From NCBI GenBank assembly GCA_000433635.1, contig HF997974.1, positions 1 through 17,452 on the forward strand: DNA of 17,452 nt, read 5' to 3'. Shown here piece by piece: positions 6,240 to 13,613 of the stretch (position 1 is the stretch's first letter; each line of letters opens with the position of its first letter). Origin of the DNA: Ruminococcus sp. CAG:254 (lineage in GTDB: Bacteria > Bacillota > Clostridia > Oscillospirales > Ruminococcaceae). The notes beneath the pieces are model-generated. The model made no database searches, was not told where the DNA came from, and was given only the letters and a program-made list of their open reading frames with translations. Both the position numbers and the translations under genes were made by a program.

Positions 6240-7226
6240 GTGAAATTAGTTTCCATTGTTGTACCGTGTTACAACGAGGAAAAAGTATTGCCGCTGTTTT
6301 ATGCGGAGATTACCAAGGTCATGAGCCAGATGCAGGAAAAATATCCGGAACTGGATTTTGAACTGCTGTTCATTAATGACGGCTCAAAAGATGGAACATT
6401 GCAGGAATTTCGGAAGATGGCAACGATGGATCATCGGGTGCGGTATGTTTCTTTCTCCAGAAACTTCGGGAAAGAAGCCGGTATGTATGCAGGGTTGCAG
6501 CATGCAAAGGGCGATTATGTTGTCATTATGGATGCCGATTTGCAGCATCCGCCGGCATTCTTACCGCAGATGTATGAATATGTCAAAGATGGAGAATATG
6601 ACTGTGCAACCACACGGCGTGTCAGCCGAAAGGGCGAATCAAAAATTCGTTCCTGGTTCTCCAGAAAATTCTATAAAATCATGAATCACATTTCCCAAAC
6701 CGAAATTGTTGACGGTGCACAGGATTTCCGGTTTATGACCCGTCAGATGGTCAATGCAATTTTGGAAATGAAAGAATATAACCGCTTTTCCAAGGGTATT
6801 TTCAGCTGGGTTGGTTTCCGGACACGCTATATTCCATATGAAAATGTAGAGCGTGCAGCCGGTACAACTTCCTGGTCGTTTAAATCTCTGTTCAAATACT
6901 CGCTGGAAGGAATTTTTGCATTTTCTACCGCTCCGCTGGCACTGGCTTCCCTGTTGGGGATTGTCAGCTGCCTGCTGGCGTTCATCATGATTTTAGTCGT
7001 CGTGATTAAATATCTGGCGTTTGGCGACCCGGTACAGGGCTATGCAACGACCATTTGTGTGATTCTGCTGATGGGCGGCTTACAGCTGTTCTGTACAGGG
7101 ATTGTAGGACAATATTTGTCGAAAACCTATCTGGAAACAAAGAACCGTCCGATTTATCTGGTACAGGAAACAGAAGAAGCCGTTCAGCAGCCGGATTCAA
7201 AAGCGAATCCAAATCGGCAGAATTGA
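6240..7226 (+). CDS. Family 2 glycosyltransferase, polyisoprenyl-phosphate sugar transferase (GtrB/DPM1-like)
   Basis: A 328-residue GT2 enzyme with a cytoplasmic GT-A domain (about 1-225) and two C-terminal membrane helices (about 231-260 and 267-295). Motifs are VSIVVPCYNEE at the N-terminus, INDGSKDGT (45-53), SRNFGKEAGMYAGL (73-86) and the metal-binding DADLQHPP (98-105). This is the layout of GtrB and dolichol-phosphate-mannose synthase-like enzymes, which move a sugar from a nucleotide donor to undecaprenyl phosphate for surface glycan or teichoic acid decoration. The donor sugar cannot be read from sequence. The GTG start at 6240 has GAGGGA 5 bases upstream, and the N-terminus matches the family. 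Two tandem promoters and a structured leader precede it. Its TGA stop overlaps the TTG start proposed for the next gene. No flippase (GtrA) or acceptor transferase gene is adjacent. Confidence 0.93.
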   Translation: MKLVSIVVPCYNEEKVLPLFYAEITKVMSQMQEKYPELDFELLFINDGSKDGTLQEFRKMATMDHRVRYVSFSRNFGKEAGMYAGLQHAKGDYVVIMDADLQHPPAFLPQMYEYVKDGEYDCATTRRVSRKGESKIRSWFSRKFYKIMNHISQTEIVDGAQDFRFMTRQMVNAILEMKEYNRFSKGIFSWVGFRTRYIPYENVERAAGTTSWSFKSLFKYSLEGIFAFSTAPLALASLLGIVSCLLAFIMILVVVIKYLAFGDPVQGYATTICVILLMGGLQLFCTGIVGQYLSKTYLETKNRPIYLVQETEEAVQQPDSKANPNRQN

Positions 7227-8323
7227 GGCCGCATACACAGACTGCCCGTAAAGATACTGATTCCGCACCGAAAAAGGGAATGTGGCTGTTTGTCTTTTTT
7301 CTGTTGCTGATTGCAGGGCTTGGCATTGCAGTCAGTCGGTTTTATGCCGCCAAAACAGAAGACCCATCCGCTTCTCACCATGTTTCTTCTGTTCCGGAGC
7401 AGGACAGCTGCTACATCTTTCAGGAGGAAAGCACCGGATTGTATGGACTTTCCGATGCAGACGGCAGAATCATTGCGGCGGCAGAGTGGAAAAATTTGTC
7501 CTTTATCGGCGATCATGGCGTTGCAGCAGTCAAGCAAATCGGGACGGAATCTGTGATGGGCGTGTTAGACCGAGAGGGAAACGTGATCGTTCCGTTTGTC
7601 TATCAGGATTTGTCCTATGTGAACAATCAAATTTTAGTTGGAAAACTGCTGCACGAAGATTTGTATTTTTTATACGACCGTTCTTTTCAGGATTTGACCA
7701 ACTGCACTTGGAATGCTTATCTGTTAAAAGACGATGGGCTGACTTTGCAGCGGGGAACAGACAGCTTTTTCTATCAGCAGATAAAAGACGGAATCGTACT
7801 GCGGTCATTCGACTTGCAGCGAACCATACAGCGAAAAGTCGTCACGATGCACTGTGAACATCGGGTCACTGCACAGCGGTATCCCGTGGAAGTCTGGCAG
7901 ATGCTGGGCGATGACTTGAGCGAATTTTTGAAAGCCTATCAGCGAAATGATGAAACGGCAGCCGCTGCCTTTTTGTCATCCGATGCTATCTCACAGCTGC
8001 ATCCGCTGATTCCCAAAAATAAAGCGGAAAAGTGGCTGGTGGATTGGAACAGTTCCATTGGCATTTCCAGTCAGATGACACAGGACAACACTGTTTTTTG
8101 CACCATCACTGTGAAGCGGGACACAGAATCCGCTGTTTTACGGGTTGCCTTTTCTACGGAATCGACAGCCGGAACATTACAGATTACAGGTCTGGAGATT
8201 TTACAGGAAAAAGCAGAAAAAACAGAGGAATCTTCTGCACTGGAAACAACTGCGGACTTTGTAATAAATGATGGAGGGCGGGACATTTCCGCCAATCCAT
8301 TTGGAAGCGTTCAGGAAGAATGA
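7223..8323 (+). CDS. Membrane-anchored extracellular protein with WG-like repeats, function unknown
   Basis: About 366 residues from a TTG at 7223 that overlaps the glycosyltransferase stop (TTGA); the ATG at 7280 is the alternative, though its AAGGG lies too close. The longer start gives a basic 19-residue cytoplasmic tail before one membrane helix (about 20-43), suggesting an N-in anchored protein with an extracellular body. Residues about 73-134 hold two units like WG (KWG) repeats, the second containing GVLDREGNVIVPFVYQDLSY. A region at about 220-329 could be a small alpha/beta NTF2-like domain, but this is weak. The tail is acidic. No catalytic motif is recognised. Coupling to a lipid-linked-sugar transferase suggests a cell-envelope role, which is inference. 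The stop lies 17 bases before purE with no terminator, so it may be co-transcribed with the purine genes. The open frame continues upstream to 7055 inside the glycosyltransferase, but I see no plausible start there. Confidence 0.78.
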   Translation: MRPHTQTARKDTDSAPKKGMWLFVFFLLLIAGLGIAVSRFYAAKTEDPSASHHVSSVPEQDSCYIFQEESTGLYGLSDADGRIIAAAEWKNLSFIGDHGVAAVKQIGTESVMGVLDREGNVIVPFVYQDLSYVNNQILVGKLLHEDLYFLYDRSFQDLTNCTWNAYLLKDDGLTLQRGTDSFFYQQIKDGIVLRSFDLQRTIQRKVVTMHCEHRVTAQRYPVEVWQMLGDDLSEFLKAYQRNDETAAAAFLSSDAISQLHPLIPKNKAEKWLVDWNSSIGISSQMTQDNTVFCTITVKRDTESAVLRVAFSTESTAGTLQITGLEILQEKAEKTEESSALETTADFVINDGGRDISANPFGSVQEE

Positions 8324-8340
8324 GAAAAGAGGTTTCAAAC

Positions 8341-8838
8341 ATGAGTAAAAAAGTTGCAATCATTATGGGAAGCGACAGCGATTTGCCAGTTGTAAAGGCT
8401 GCCATTTCCGAATTAAAGGCATTCGGCGTGCCGAGTGAAGTGCACGTAATGTCCGCACACCGGACACCGGAACTGGTCGCAGAATTTGCAACCAATGCAA
8501 AGGAAAACGGATTCGGTGTGATCATCGCTGCTGCCGGAAAGGCTGCTCATTTGGCTGGTGTCATTGCTGGTCATACCACCCTACCGGTCATCGGCATTCC
8601 GATCAAGTCCTCTACACTGGACGGACTGGATGCCCTGCTGGCAACCGTACAGATGCCGACTGGTATTCCGGTTGCAACCGTTGCGATTGACGGGGCTGCA
8701 AATGCAGCAATTCTTGCTGTTCAGATGCTGGCTCTTTCCGATGATGCACTGGCAGAACAGCTGGTACAGCGGAAGAAGACCATGGCAGAAGGCGTTGTAG
8801 AAAAGGAAAAGAAGCTGCTGGCTCAGCTGGAAGCGTAA
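8341..8838 (+). CDS. purE: N5-carboxyaminoimidazole ribonucleotide mutase / AIR carboxylase catalytic subunit
   Basis: A 165-residue PurE protein, forming 4-carboxyaminoimidazole ribonucleotide in de novo purine synthesis; cytoplasmic, octameric in the family. Visible are MGSDSD (9-14), SAHRTP with the conserved His40 (38-43), AAAGKAAHLAG (63-73) and QMPTGIPV (104-111). The AAHLAG and MPTGIPV pattern resembles class I (N5-CAIR mutase) PurE more than class II, yet purK, its usual partner, is not beside it: purC follows instead. The ATG at 8341 is preferred because AGAGGT lies 8 bases upstream; an in-frame ATG at 8320 has no such site. It is the first purine gene of the operon. No purine riboswitch or PurR box was recognised upstream, and the nearest clear promoters are before the glycosyltransferase gene. 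Confidence 0.95.
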   Translation: MSKKVAIIMGSDSDLPVVKAAISELKAFGVPSEVHVMSAHRTPELVAEFATNAKENGFGVIIAAAGKAAHLAGVIAGHTTLPVIGIPIKSSTLDGLDALLATVQMPTGIPVATVAIDGAANAAILAVQMLALSDDALAEQLVQRKKTMAEGVVEKEKKLLAQLEA

Positions 8839-8880
8839 CCAACCGCAAAACAGCTACGGATGATTTTTATTTTTGTACGA

Positions 8881-8908
8881 TTGAGGGAGTTTTTCCCTCT
8901 GTCATAAA
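8881..8908 (+). promoter_or_regulatory. Weak candidate promoter with internal dyad between purE and purC
   Basis: The 120-base purE-purC gap is the longest in the purine operon. It holds a T-rich stretch (8861-8875), then TTGAGG (8881-8886), a 16-base spacer and CATAAA (8903-8908). The hairpin gaggga-gtttt-tccctc (8883-8899) overlaps the spacer. Without a T-tract it is not a convincing terminator. An internal promoter, an operator-like dyad or a stability hairpin are all possible. Confidence 0.3.
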
Positions 8909-8958
8909 ACTGTGACCCTGTAAAAAATAAGCAGAGTCAAAAATGGAGGAAAACAGTT

Positions 8959-9678
8959 ATGGAAAACCTGCAGAAAAAAGAACAGATGTATGAAGGAAAA
9001 GCAAAGAAGGTTTATGCAACCAATCAGGAAGGCATTGTAATCGTAGATTATAAGGACGATGCAACTGCATTCAACGGCGAAAAGAAGGGTACAATCGTTG
9101 GAAAGGGCGTTATCAACAATAAAATGTCCAACTACATCATGAAGCAGCTCGAAGCCGCTGGCGTACCGACACATCTGGTAGAAGAACTGAGCGACCGGGA
9201 AACCGCAGTGAAGAAGGTTTCTATCGTACCACTGGAAGTCATCGTAAGAAACGTAGCAGCCGGCAGTTTTTCCAAGAGAATGGGCGTTGAAGAAGGCAAG
9301 GCTCTGCTCCGTCCGATTATTGAATTTAGCTATAAGTGCGATGAACTGAACGACCCGTTCATCAACGATGATTATGCATTGGCTCTGGGTCTGGCAACCG
9401 AAGAAGAAATCAAGACCATCAAGGCTTATACCGCAAAGGTAAACGAAGTACTGAAGGAATTCTTCTTGAAGATTGGTATCCGTCTGATTGACTTCAAGAT
9501 CGAATTTGGTCGTCTGGCTGATGGCACGATCATTCTGGCAGATGAAATTTCTCCGGATACCTGCCGTCTGTGGGACGTTAAGACCAACGAAAAGCTGGAT
9601 AAAGACCGGTTCAGAAGAGATATGGGCGGTACAGAAGAAGCATATCAGGAAGTTATGCACAGAATTTTTGGAGAATAA
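8959..9678 (+). CDS. purC: Phosphoribosylaminoimidazole-succinocarboxamide synthase (SAICAR synthetase)
   Basis: A 239-residue PurC, which joins aspartate to CAIR using ATP to give SAICAR, the step after PurE; cytoplasmic. Signatures are YEGKAKKVY (11-19, nucleotide loop), PLEVIVRNVAAGS (91-103), and LIDFKIEFGR followed by LADEISPDTCRLWD (193-206). The length is typical for the bacterial family. The ATG at 8959 has GGAGGA 8 bases upstream. The next gene begins 6 bases after its stop. The product needs adenylosuccinate lyase (purB), which is not in the window, to reach AICAR. Confidence 0.97.
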   Translation: MENLQKKEQMYEGKAKKVYATNQEGIVIVDYKDDATAFNGEKKGTIVGKGVINNKMSNYIMKQLEAAGVPTHLVEELSDRETAVKKVSIVPLEVIVRNVAAGSFSKRMGVEEGKALLRPIIEFSYKCDELNDPFINDDYALALGLATEEEIKTIKAYTAKVNEVLKEFFLKIGIRLIDFKIEFGRLADGTIILADEISPDTCRLWDVKTNEKLDKDRFRRDMGGTEEAYQEVMHRIFGE

Positions 9679-9684
9679 GATTAT

Positions 9685-11106
9685 ATGGGCGGATTTTTTG
9701 GTGCAGTTTCCGCAAACGACTGCATTTCAGACGTATTTTTTGGAACAGATTACCATTCACACCTTGGTACAAGACGGGGCGGTATGACCGCATTTTCTCC
9801 GGCACTGGGATTTCAGAGAAATATCCACAGCATTGAAAATTCCCCGTTCCGGACGAAATTTGAAAAGGACGTAGAGAGAATGCGGGGCAATATCTGCATC
9901 GGCTGTATCAGCGATACAGATCCGCAGCCGATTATGGTTCGCTCTCAGCTGGGACTTTATGCAATCTGTTCGATTGGTGTCATCACCAATGCAGAAACCT
10001 TGTCTGAAGAATTGCTGGACAAGGGCTGTGCAAACTTTGAAACCATGAGCAGCGGCAGCATCAATTCTGGTGCATTGATTGCAGCTCTGATTGCACAGCG
10101 GTCTTCTTTCGTGGAAGGCATTCGCTATGCACAGGAAAAAATTCAAGGCACAATGTCCTTGGTCATCATGACAGAGGACAGCATTATCTGTGCAAGGGAC
10201 AAGATGGGACGATTGCCGATTCTCATCGGGAAGCGGTCAGACGGATTCTGCTTTTCGTTTGAATCGTTCGCCTATCAGAAATTAGGCTATCAGACCTGCC
10301 ACGAATTAAAGGCAGGAGAAATCCTCAAGCTCACAAAGGATGGCTATGAGATTTTGCAGGAAGGAACAGACGAAATGAAAATCTGTACATTCCTGTGGAC
10401 ATATTACGGCTATCCGAATGCGTGCTATGAAGGGGTCAACGTGGAAATGATGCGTACCCGAAACGGGGAAATCATGGCGGAAACGGATATCAAAAACGGA
10501 AAATTGCCCGATGTCGATTATGTGTGCGGTGTGCCGGATTCCGGCGTTCCGCACGCCATCGGCTATGCAAACCGCAGCGGCATTCCGTTTGCAAGACCGT
10601 TTATTAAGTATACGCCGACTTGGCCGAGAAGCTTTATGCCAACCAGCCAGACCATGCGGAATAAAGTTGCAAAAATGAAGCTGATTCCGGTGCATGATTT
10701 GATTGAAGGCAAAAAACTGCTGTTTGTAGATGACAGCATTGTAAGAGGCACACAGATGCGGGAAACGGTGGAATTTCTCTATGAGAACGGGGCAAAAGAA
10801 GTGCATATGCGTTCAGCCTGTCCGCCGATCATGTATGGCTGCAAATACCTCAATTTTTCAAGAAGCACATCAGAATTAGAGCTGATTGCACGACAGATTA
10901 TTGACGAACACGAAGGCATTGACGGAATAAAATACATTCATGAATACAGCAATTCCAATACGGAACGGGGCAAACTGCTCAGAGATGAGATTTGCCGGCG
11001 ATTGAAGCTGACTTCCTTAGAGTTCCAGTCCTTAGAGGGAACCGTTCAGGCGGTCGGAAAGCCAGAATGTCAGCTTTGCTCCTATTGTTGGAGTGGAAGG
11101 GAATGA
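9685..11106 (+). CDS. PurF-like paralogue with inactivated glutaminase domain
   Basis: 473 residues, clearly homologous over its whole length to amidophosphoribosyltransferase and to the true PurF encoded next door. The N-terminal Ntn-type domain begins MGGFFGAVS: the catalytic Cys of PurF aligns with Gly2, and the HVRYSTTG and HNGNLTN glutamine-site motifs are replaced by GCISDTDPQP and SIGVITN. A glutaminase activity is therefore very unlikely. The phosphoribosyltransferase domain keeps VPDSG (283-287) and the PRPP loop FVDDSIVRGT (347-356). Cysteines matching the PurF Fe-S ligands remain: Cys234, Cys379, Cys462 and Cys465, plus an extra Cys468. It ends shortly after this cluster, without the PurF tail. 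The GGAG site lies 11 bases before the ATG. Possible roles are an ammonia-using amidophosphoribosyltransferase, a partner subunit of PurF, or another PRPP enzyme; none is shown by the sequence. Confidence 0.88.
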   Translation: MGGFFGAVSANDCISDVFFGTDYHSHLGTRRGGMTAFSPALGFQRNIHSIENSPFRTKFEKDVERMRGNICIGCISDTDPQPIMVRSQLGLYAICSIGVITNAETLSEELLDKGCANFETMSSGSINSGALIAALIAQRSSFVEGIRYAQEKIQGTMSLVIMTEDSIICARDKMGRLPILIGKRSDGFCFSFESFAYQKLGYQTCHELKAGEILKLTKDGYEILQEGTDEMKICTFLWTYYGYPNACYEGVNVEMMRTRNGEIMAETDIKNGKLPDVDYVCGVPDSGVPHAIGYANRSGIPFARPFIKYTPTWPRSFMPTSQTMRNKVAKMKLIPVHDLIEGKKLLFVDDSIVRGTQMRETVEFLYENGAKEVHMRSACPPIMYGCKYLNFSRSTSELELIARQIIDEHEGIDGIKYIHEYSNSNTERGKLLRDEICRRLKLTSLEFQSLEGTVQAVGKPECQLCSYCWSGRE

Positions 11107-12543
11107 TTGAAGTTGATGACAGGACTGCATGAGGAATGCGGCGTATTTGGTGTTTATGCACCACACACAACCGATGTAGCAGCAATGACCTATGCAGCTT
11201 TGTATGCACTCCAGCATCGGGGGCAGGAAAGCTGCGGGATCGTCGTAAATGACAGAGGCGTTTTCGCCCATCACAAAGATCTGGGCTTAGTACCGGAAGT
11301 GTTTAAAGCAGAGGACATGGAAAAACTCGGACACGGCAATATCTCCATCGGTCATGTTCGGTATTCCACAACCGGAAAACCGAACCGTGCAAATGCACAG
11401 CCGATTGTGGTACGGCACGTGAAGGGTTCGATGTCCATTGCCCACAACGGGAATCTCACCAATTCCAGAGAACTGCGGGAACGATATGAGTTAAAAGGTG
11501 CGATTTTTCACACCACCAATGATACAGAAGTCATCTCCTATGCGATTACAGAGCAGCGGTTGCAGCGTTCTTCGATTGAAGAAGCCGTTGAGTATGCCAT
11601 GTATGACCTGAAGGGGGCATATTCACTGGTCGTGATGTCGCCGAACAAGCTGATTGCAGCGAGAGATCCACACGGATTCCGTCCGCTTTGTATGGGTCGC
11701 TGCAAGGATGGCAGCATTGTATTCGCATCCGAATCCTGTGCACTGGATAGTGTCGATGCGGAATTTGAGCGAGATATTGAACCCGGAGAAATTGTCGTGG
11801 TCGAAGATTGCAACGTACATTCCATTCGGACACACTGCGGACAGAAGCGGTCGATGTGTGTGTTTGAATATGTGTATTTTGCACGTCCGGACTCTGTGAT
11901 TGAAGGCACTTGTGTGCACACCGCACGGCTGAACGCTGGTCGGATTCTTTGGCAGGAGCATCCGGTGGAAGCAGATGTTGTTGTCGGTGTTCCAGACAGC
12001 GGTCTGGATGCCGCACTGGGGCTTTCGATGGCATCGGGCATTCCTTATGGAATTGGTTTTGTCAAAAACCGTTATGTAGGCCGTACATTTATTCAGCCAT
12101 CTCAGAAAATGCGGACAAATTCTGTTCGCATCAAGCTGAATGTCCTGAAGAGTGTCGTAAAAGGAAAACGGGTCATTCTGGTAGATGACAGCATTGTCAG
12201 AGGAACGACCTGTAAGCGGATTGTAAACTTATTGCGGGAAGCAGGAGCAACGGAAGTACATATGCGGATTTCGTGTCCGCCGTTTACCAACCCTTGCTAT
12301 TTCGGCGTGGATATTGACAGCCGGGAAAACCTGATTGCCTGCCAGATGACGATTCCGGAAATCTGTTCCTATATTGGGGCAGATTCTCTCGGATATCTGA
12401 GCTTAAAGGGCGTAAAATCCCTGACTTCTCCGGATTTGCAGGAGGAGGATTGGTTCTGCACGGGCTGTTTTGATGGAACATATCCGATTGCAGTGCCGAA
12501 AGAAATGCCAAAAGACAAATTTGAAAGTAAAATCGGCGAATAA
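11107..12543 (+). CDS. purF: Amidophosphoribosyltransferase (glutamine PRPP amidotransferase)
   Basis: 478 residues; catalyses the first committed step, PRPP plus glutamine to 5-phosphoribosylamine, and is usually the feedback-controlled enzyme of the pathway; cytoplasmic. A short propeptide ending HEE precedes Cys11, which becomes the N-terminal nucleophile after processing, as in Bacillus-type PurF. Other glutaminase motifs are QHRGQES (36-42), HVRYSTTG (83-90) and HNGNLTN (113-119). The transferase domain has VPDSG and ILVDDSIVRGT (357-367). Likely Fe-S ligands are Cys251, Cys390, Cys451 and Cys454, so it is the oxygen-sensitive 4Fe-4S type. The TTG at 11107 directly follows the upstream stop and has AAGGG 5 bases before it; the ATG at 11116 is the alternative and would only shorten the propeptide. 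It follows its glutaminase-dead paralogue without a gap, suggesting coordinated synthesis. Confidence 0.96.
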   Translation: MKLMTGLHEECGVFGVYAPHTTDVAAMTYAALYALQHRGQESCGIVVNDRGVFAHHKDLGLVPEVFKAEDMEKLGHGNISIGHVRYSTTGKPNRANAQPIVVRHVKGSMSIAHNGNLTNSRELRERYELKGAIFHTTNDTEVISYAITEQRLQRSSIEEAVEYAMYDLKGAYSLVVMSPNKLIAARDPHGFRPLCMGRCKDGSIVFASESCALDSVDAEFERDIEPGEIVVVEDCNVHSIRTHCGQKRSMCVFEYVYFARPDSVIEGTCVHTARLNAGRILWQEHPVEADVVVGVPDSGLDAALGLSMASGIPYGIGFVKNRYVGRTFIQPSQKMRTNSVRIKLNVLKSVVKGKRVILVDDSIVRGTTCKRIVNLLREAGATEVHMRISCPPFTNPCYFGVDIDSRENLIACQMTIPEICSYIGADSLGYLSLKGVKSLTSPDLQEEDWFCTGCFDGTYPIAVPKEMPKDKFESKIGE

Positions 12544-12566
12544 TTGCCGTGGAGGAATCAAAAAGC

Positions 12567-13601
12567 ATGAAGAGCTACTCAGAAAGCTACAAAAAGGCCG
12601 GTGTTGACGTAACAGCTGGCTATCGAGCAGTCGACTTAATGAAGAAACATATCGCACGCACCATGACAGACAATGTGCTGACCGGCATCGGCGGTTTCGG
12701 CGGACTGTATGAGCTGGACGTAACCGGCATGGAACATCCAGTACTCGTTTCCGGTACAGACGGCGTTGGTACAAAGCTGAAAATCGCATTCCTGATGGAC
12801 AGACACAACACCATCGGCATTGACTGCGTGGCAATGTGCGTCAATGATATTATTTGCTGTGGTGCAAAGCCGCAGTTCTTCCTGGACTATATTGCATTGG
12901 GCAAGAATGTTCCGGAAAAGGTTGCAGAAATTGTTTCCGGTGTGGCAGAAGGCTGCGTACAGGCTGGCTGTGCATTGGTTGGCGGCGAAACCGCTGAAAT
13001 GCCGGGCTTCTATCCGGTCGATGAATATGACGTGGCTGGTTTTGCAGTTGGTCTGGTGGATAAGAAGAAGGTTCTGGATCTGAACACCCAGAAGGAAGGG
13101 GATGTCCTGATTGCACTCCCGTCCAGCGGTATTCATTCCAACGGCTATTCTCTGATTCGGAAGGTCTTTACTGTCAACAGCCAGAATCTGGCTCGCCATT
13201 TCTCGGAACTGGGCACAACACTGGGTGAAGCTCTGCTGATGCCGACCAAGATTTATGTAAAGCCGATTCTGTCCCTGCTGGAACAGGTAACTGTAAAGTC
13301 TATCGCACACATCACCGGCGGCGGATTCTATGAAAATATTCCGAGAGCACTGAAGAAGGGCTTGTCCGCACAGATTGAAAAGAAGGATGTCAAGGTACTG
13401 CCGATTTTCGATTTGGTTGCAAAGACAGGCAACATTCCGGAACACGACATGTTCAACACCTTTAACATGGGCGTTGGTATGATGGTATGCGTGGCACAGG
13501 AAGATGCAGATAAGGCTCTGGAAACTCTGCGGGCTGCCGGAGAAGATGCTTATGTACTGGGTACATTGGTTTCTTCTGATGAAGGCGTTATCCTGAAGTA
13601 A
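12567..13601 (+). CDS. purM: Phosphoribosylformylglycinamidine cyclo-ligase (AIR synthetase)
   Basis: A 344-residue PurM, closing FGAM to aminoimidazole ribonucleotide with ATP; cytoplasmic dimer in the family. Motifs are SGTDGVGTK (62-70), VGGETAEMPGFYP (138-150), ITGGGFYENIPR (249-260) and MFNTFNMGVGM (295-305). The length is standard. The ATG at 12567 is chosen because GGAGGA lies about 10 bases upstream; an in-frame start at 12549 would precede that site. The purN ribosome binding site overlaps its stop codon, indicating tight coupling. Its FGAM substrate must come from purL-type genes elsewhere in the genome. Confidence 0.97.
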   Translation: MKSYSESYKKAGVDVTAGYRAVDLMKKHIARTMTDNVLTGIGGFGGLYELDVTGMEHPVLVSGTDGVGTKLKIAFLMDRHNTIGIDCVAMCVNDIICCGAKPQFFLDYIALGKNVPEKVAEIVSGVAEGCVQAGCALVGGETAEMPGFYPVDEYDVAGFAVGLVDKKKVLDLNTQKEGDVLIALPSSGIHSNGYSLIRKVFTVNSQNLARHFSELGTTLGEALLMPTKIYVKPILSLLEQVTVKSIAHITGGGFYENIPRALKKGLSAQIEKKDVKVLPIFDLVAKTGNIPEHDMFNTFNMGVGMMVCVAQEDADKALETLRAAGEDAYVLGTLVSSDEGVILK

Positions 13602-13613
13602 GGACGGTTTCCG

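Noticed and set aside
7055..7222. N-terminal extension of the WG-like protein inside the glycosyltransferase gene
   Set aside because: The frame is open, but the only start is far inside the upstream gene, lacks a ribosome binding site, and would add a low-complexity segment before a normal membrane anchor.
8277..8293. GGCGG/CCGCC hairpin near the end of the WG-like gene as a terminator
   Set aside because: It lies within the coding region and has no T-tract, so it should not stop transcription before purE.
9685..11106. The PurF paralogue as a pseudogene
   Set aside because: The frame is intact over 473 codons, motifs of the transferase domain and cluster are conserved, and spacing to neighbours is tight; only glutaminase-specific residues are lost.
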